From Tricholomella constricta (taxonomy: Eukaryota > Basidiomycota > Agaricomycetes > Agaricales > Lyophyllaceae), in assembly GCA_013368375.1 (NCBI GenBank), contig JAACJP010000046.1, positions 248,001-312,000 on the forward strand: DNA of 64,000 nt. The letters are read 5' to 3'. Positions 60,795 to 64,000 of the stretch are shown piece by piece (the first letter of the stretch is position 1; each line of letters starts with the position of its first letter). The notes below the pieces were generated by a model. The model was not told where the DNA came from, ran no database searches, and was given only the letters and a program-made list of their open reading frames with translations. The translations under genes were made by a program, and so were the position numbers.

Positions 60795-61261
60795 GCGGCC
60801 TCGATGGCGATGGGATGGTAGCCGGCGGCCATTCTTGCTTCAAAGGTGGTGTTATCTACTCATCCTACATTCTGGCTCGCCTAACAAAACACCCATACCG
60901 CGACGATCTGGCCATAAAATCTGACCGACGATTGCTCCCATTGACATCACGCCGCTCGGTCTGGCGGGCCGAAAAACATTTCGTTGATTCCGTATCATAC
61001 CGCCAGGATAGGAAAGGCGTCGACCCCTTTCCATAAATGGTAATCCCCGAGAGCACCCAAAAGTACTTTCCACCAGGAATAACCAGCCTCGCGGTACCTT
61101 TGTTATCTAGTCGCCCCGCCCAACGTTACTGGCGGCCTTCACTTCGGATATGGCTTGACCGTCGCTGTCCCTGATTCTCTCGTGCGCTGGTGCCACGCCG
61201 GTATATCCACCCAGAGCGTCGTCGGGAAGCGCTTGTATAAAACTTCTGGCAAGACCGCGTC
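60795..61261. repeat. Right copy of the 468-bp chimeric inverted repeat
   Basis: Inverse of 51458-51925, 467 bp. On the plus strand it holds an inverted ValRS exon, an Spt5-like fragment ('LARLTKHPYRDDLA'), and ValRS pieces with '[20 protein letters not shown]'. It is flanked at 61263-61330 by a sequence (GATCACGAGCCCGAT ... GTCGACACCTTCC) that has a diverged relative on the other side of the left copy (51945-52010). Confidence 0.85.
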
Positions 61262-61476
61262 TTGATCACGAGCCCGATCCCCGGATAAGGCTGTCGACAC
61301 CTTCCCCAATATGGGTTATTTCGGCGTCCCCTTTCGCCTTTCCAAAGTTTACGGCGGTCTTTTTTCTTTACGCAAAAGGCAGTGGCAACTCTTCGAACAA
61401 CGATCGCGCGATAATCTAGGCCTCGAAGTTACGTGTATATTACTAACTATGATGTAAGGGTTTCGAAGAATTTGAA
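61262..61476. other. Flank of the chimeric repeat
   Basis: Contains the diverged shared segment 61263-61330 and then unrecognised sequence up to the SUN-domain gene. Confidence 0.35.
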
Positions 61477-62351
61477 CTATGACTTGTCCCCATACACCCC
61501 GATCCTATATATGCACGTTGTTGGTGCACCCCAGTTACTCATTATCTCCACAACAATAGTATCCAATGGTAAGGTGGTGTTTCTGGAAGGTAACCCAAAT
61601 CTTTGGTAATTTGAAGTCGGCGAAAGAGTGAAGGTGAACTGAGTCAATGGGAAAAGCATTGCTTCCTGCCAGTCCGGCCTTGTGGACAGTTTCTTTAACC
61701 CGAAGAAATCCAGGGCCCGCATCGCTGGGACAGTAGGCTGGGGAATCTCGTCATACTTTCTTTAGAGAAGAAGCCCCATATCGTGATGTTCTGTGGCGCC
61801 TGCTGAGCAGCAAGAGGAGATAACAGGTCTCGAACAGGATAGTAAAAAGCGATGTCGGATATGTGGACTGGGGTAGGAAGGGAAATAGTGAAGTGACCTT
61901 TGGATCCGGAAAATTTCCAACATGCACCGACATGAGTATCTTCCTCCAACATTACGGTCGGCGCACGTATGTGTAGTGTGGAAATATCATATCCTCGGAC
62001 ACGGTACATCATCCATGAGAATGATGGAATAATATGCTTCCGTAAGCCGTGGGTAGGAGAGGTGAGTTGCGGAATGATGCTAGAACCTTGTGCATGGATT
62101 GCGAAGTCCCTTTGCACTGGAGGGTGGAGTAATGGGATGTTGAGAGGTGGCATGTCGACACTGGGCCTCATGTTCCAGAGTGCACATCCCAACGAGACTG
62201 CAACAATAAGAATAATCGTAAAAAGTGCCATAAACCAGGCCAATAGACGAAGCGGCTGAGATTGGTTCTCCGCCACTCCCGTCACGTTAATCATAATCTT
62301 CTTGACCGAAGACGGCCCAGTGCGGGCAATGGGTTTGTTCTGAGATGCCAT
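61477..62351 (-). CDS. SUN-domain membrane protein
   Basis: The start at 62351 ('MASQNKPIARTGPSS') leads to one transmembrane segment ('LLAWFMALFTIILIVAVSLG', about residues 35-55). A short linker and a SUN domain follow: 'LHIRAPTVMLEEDTHVGACW', 'KFSGSKGHFTISLPTPVHIS', 'PQNITIWGFF', 'FTFTLSPTSNYQRFGLPS' and the terminal signature 'NWGAPTTCIYRIGVYG'. One intron lies near 61695-61760; a 64-bp choice joins 'IWGFFSKE' to 'KLSTRPDWQEA' in frame. SUN proteins sit in the inner nuclear membrane and bind KASH peptides across the perinuclear space. This one is much shorter than Sad1 and has no long coiled coil, so it is probably a lineage-specific member rather than the main LINC-complex protein. A 5' exon upstream of 62351 cannot be excluded. 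Confidence 0.8.
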
Positions 62352-62399
62352 GTCATATAAGCTACTGATGGACCTCTCCTCATACTGCAGGCTCACCCG

Positions 62400-63236
62400 T
62401 ACAGTCTTTCGACCGAGCCGTCGGAAAGGATGGCCTCTCGGTCATGACAACCAAAGAATCATCCTCGGCAATCACGCGTCGTATCATCTTTGCCTTGTTT
62501 TGTGGGAGTCTTGCGAACATGCGATGTGTGAAATCAGGTAGTTGGATGGTAGTGTTAGACAGGATGGTGTGTGTTGGGTCGCAATTTTCCCTTTGTTGCC
62601 ACTCAGTCCAGAAAATAATCTAATAGAATACATATAGACTCACCGAGATCGCGGTCACGGGATGCATCAAAACGCGTCGCGTCACCACCAGCCAATCAAA
62701 ACCTTACTGACAGGAGATACCGAATCTCTAGTAGTCAAAGGTGATATTTACAGGCAATTGGATTCCAATTCTTTCAACTCTCGTCATATAACGCACCAGC
62801 AGCATGTTCAGTATTCGCGTTTATTATGGTGTTACAGGCGCATTGCGCCTATGGTACACGCATGCGAACAGGTAAATACAAGCTACGAAAGGCTTGGAAT
62901 GCCTCAACCCCCCCTCTTAAGCGGAGAAAGGATGGGCCGGCGTATCCAGACGTATCCACACCCTTGTAGTCCAAGCTCCCTTGGTAAGCCCTGAGAAAGC
63001 GGTGGGGATATTCGACAGATGGTTTTGTCGGCGACGAAGACCCGTATGACGGGTAGGCGGTGAAGCGAGCAGCACGACTGTGCACTCATACCAAGGAGGA
63101 ACTGGATTAGTGTTAAGTGTGTCGGTGAGTCGGGCATGTCGTGTGCCGCTGTGAGTCCGGATTAGAATGAGGTTGGTGATCATTGTAGGGATGCGGTGGA
63201 CTGCGGTGCCACAGGTGTTGGGCGCCGGTAGGGGCG
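62400..63236. other. Intergenic / LINE 3' region
   Basis: No gene was recognised. The part nearest 63236 probably belongs to the untranslated 3' end of the retrotransposon remnant. Confidence 0.35.
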
Positions 63237-63720
63237 TCAGATGTGGAGAGAGGGTTGGGGCGTTGGGCTGGTCGGCGGGCTCGGTTGGCAATGGTCTTGG
63301 GCACGGTCGGCAGCGAGACAGCGCGCCGATTGGGCGGCCGTCTTGAAGCGTCTCGTCGCATGGACAAACGTGAGGAGATGCTTCAGCGCATCTGGGCTCG
63401 ACAGTAAATATGAAATAGACTCAGCTTTGCGTTTGAGATTCCGTCGGAGGTGAACGTGGCGCTCGTGTTGGTAGTATGGACACTCCAGGTGAAAGTGGCG
63501 GACCGTTTCACTGTAATGCCGAGGCAGTGGGGGGGAAGAGGGTGATTCGGACCGCCGGATGCGGAACAAATGCTGATTGAGGGGGGGGGCCGATTCGTAG
63601 CTGAGCTACGATGGCGGAACGCCGGCGGTCGAGGAATTCGACCAGTTTGAGAACTTCTTCAAGGGTAGGGGCTTGTCGATGATGGCTGGGAAACTAGGAG
63701 ACATTTTCCATCGCTTTTGC
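63237..63720 (-). mobile_element. Non-LTR retrotransposon remnant, C-terminal end of ORF2
   Basis: Minus-strand blocks 'EEVLKLVEFLDRRRSAIVAQ' with 'LRIG', then 'LNQHLFRIRRSES', 'SETVRHFHLECPYYQHERH' and 'SISYLLSSPDALKHLLTFVH' with 'ATRRFK', correspond to the end of Tad/I-type LINE polyproteins after the reverse transcriptase/RNase H part (His/Cys 'ETVRHFxLECP' motif). A frame change falls in the C/G homopolymer near 63580-63592. The upstream RT part is absent up to the window's end (64000), so this is a truncated or window-cut copy. Confidence 0.75.
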
Positions 63721-64000
63721 CATTTCTCGCGGAGCGCGGTGAGGTGAAGTCAATGAAGGGTGAGACCACTGCTTTTGCATGAATTATGAAGAACATTTAT
63801 CAAAGTAATGGTACAGTACAGTATTCAAACTATGTAGGCCTGAACTCCTCACGTTGCTGTGATTCTCGGAGAATACGTGCATATTCTGTATTTGAGTATG
63901 CAGCAGCATCTCCCCTTCTATCCATCCGTAGCACCAACACCAAGAAAATGATACCTAAGATAACATATGTCCATCGTCGAATAGCCATATTTGTATATTT

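Overview
The window looks like nuclear DNA from a mushroom-forming basidiomycete (Agaricomycetes), probably a plant-biomass decomposer. The evidence is gene architecture dominated by phase-consistent GT-AG introns of about 47-70 bp, a Plavaka-like DNA transposon, a Tad-like LINE remnant, and families I associate with Agaricomycetes: DUF6534 membrane proteins, DUF6593, heme-thiolate peroxygenases, AIG1/IMAP-like GTPases and Spt5-like paralogues. Biomass genes are present too: a GH3 beta-glucosidase-type enzyme and an AA9 LPMO with a CBM1. All family names come from reading translations by eye; no search was run.

Layout. 1-3050: 3' part of an intact-looking intron-bearing transposase gene, followed by an imperfect inverted-repeat pair (3268-4209). 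4451-4711 (-): tiny secreted peptide with a cystine-knot-like cysteine pattern. 6485-8360 (+): ER co-chaperone of the P58IPK/DnaJC3 type. 8800-12288 (-): GH3 enzyme. 13260-14116 (-): heme-thiolate peroxidase. 14.2-17.3 kb: no convincing gene. 17.3-23.6 kb: three identical tRNA-Ile(AAT) genes, interleaved with methylthioadenosine phosphorylase, an SH3 protein and a disordered protein. 25181-27491 (+): GTPase with an acidic tandem-repeat N-terminus. 29.6-31.4 kb (-): DUF6534 gene; a frameshifted paralogue lies at 44.8-46.2 kb (+). 35.06-44.4 kb is a housekeeping block: TSR2 and GRC3 (divergent, both ribosome biogenesis), NF-YC/HAP5, a DUF6593 gene and RuvB-like 1. 46951-48393 (-): AA9-CBM1 LPMO.

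50.3-61.3 kb is the oddest part. Two nearly identical inverted copies of about 468 bp (51458-51925 and 60795-61261) are mosaics of a valyl-tRNA synthetase pseudogene and an Spt5-like gene fragment. They enclose an intact-looking Spt5-like gene (56812-59399, -), a large acidic repeat-rich gene of unknown function (about 52.2-56.3 kb, -), a foldback element (about 59471-59685), and pieces of a GH3 gene and of ValRS (60255-60715). This looks like a rearranged, gene-fragment-capturing region. Beyond it lie a SUN-domain membrane protein (61477-62351, -) and the 3' end of a non-LTR retrotransposon (63237-63720, -).

Functional themes: lignocellulose attack (GH3, AA9, possibly the peroxygenase), ribosome biogenesis and chromatin (TSR2, GRC3, RVB1, NF-YC), ER folding (P58IPK), methionine salvage (MTAP), and an accessory fraction of transposons and lineage-expanded families.
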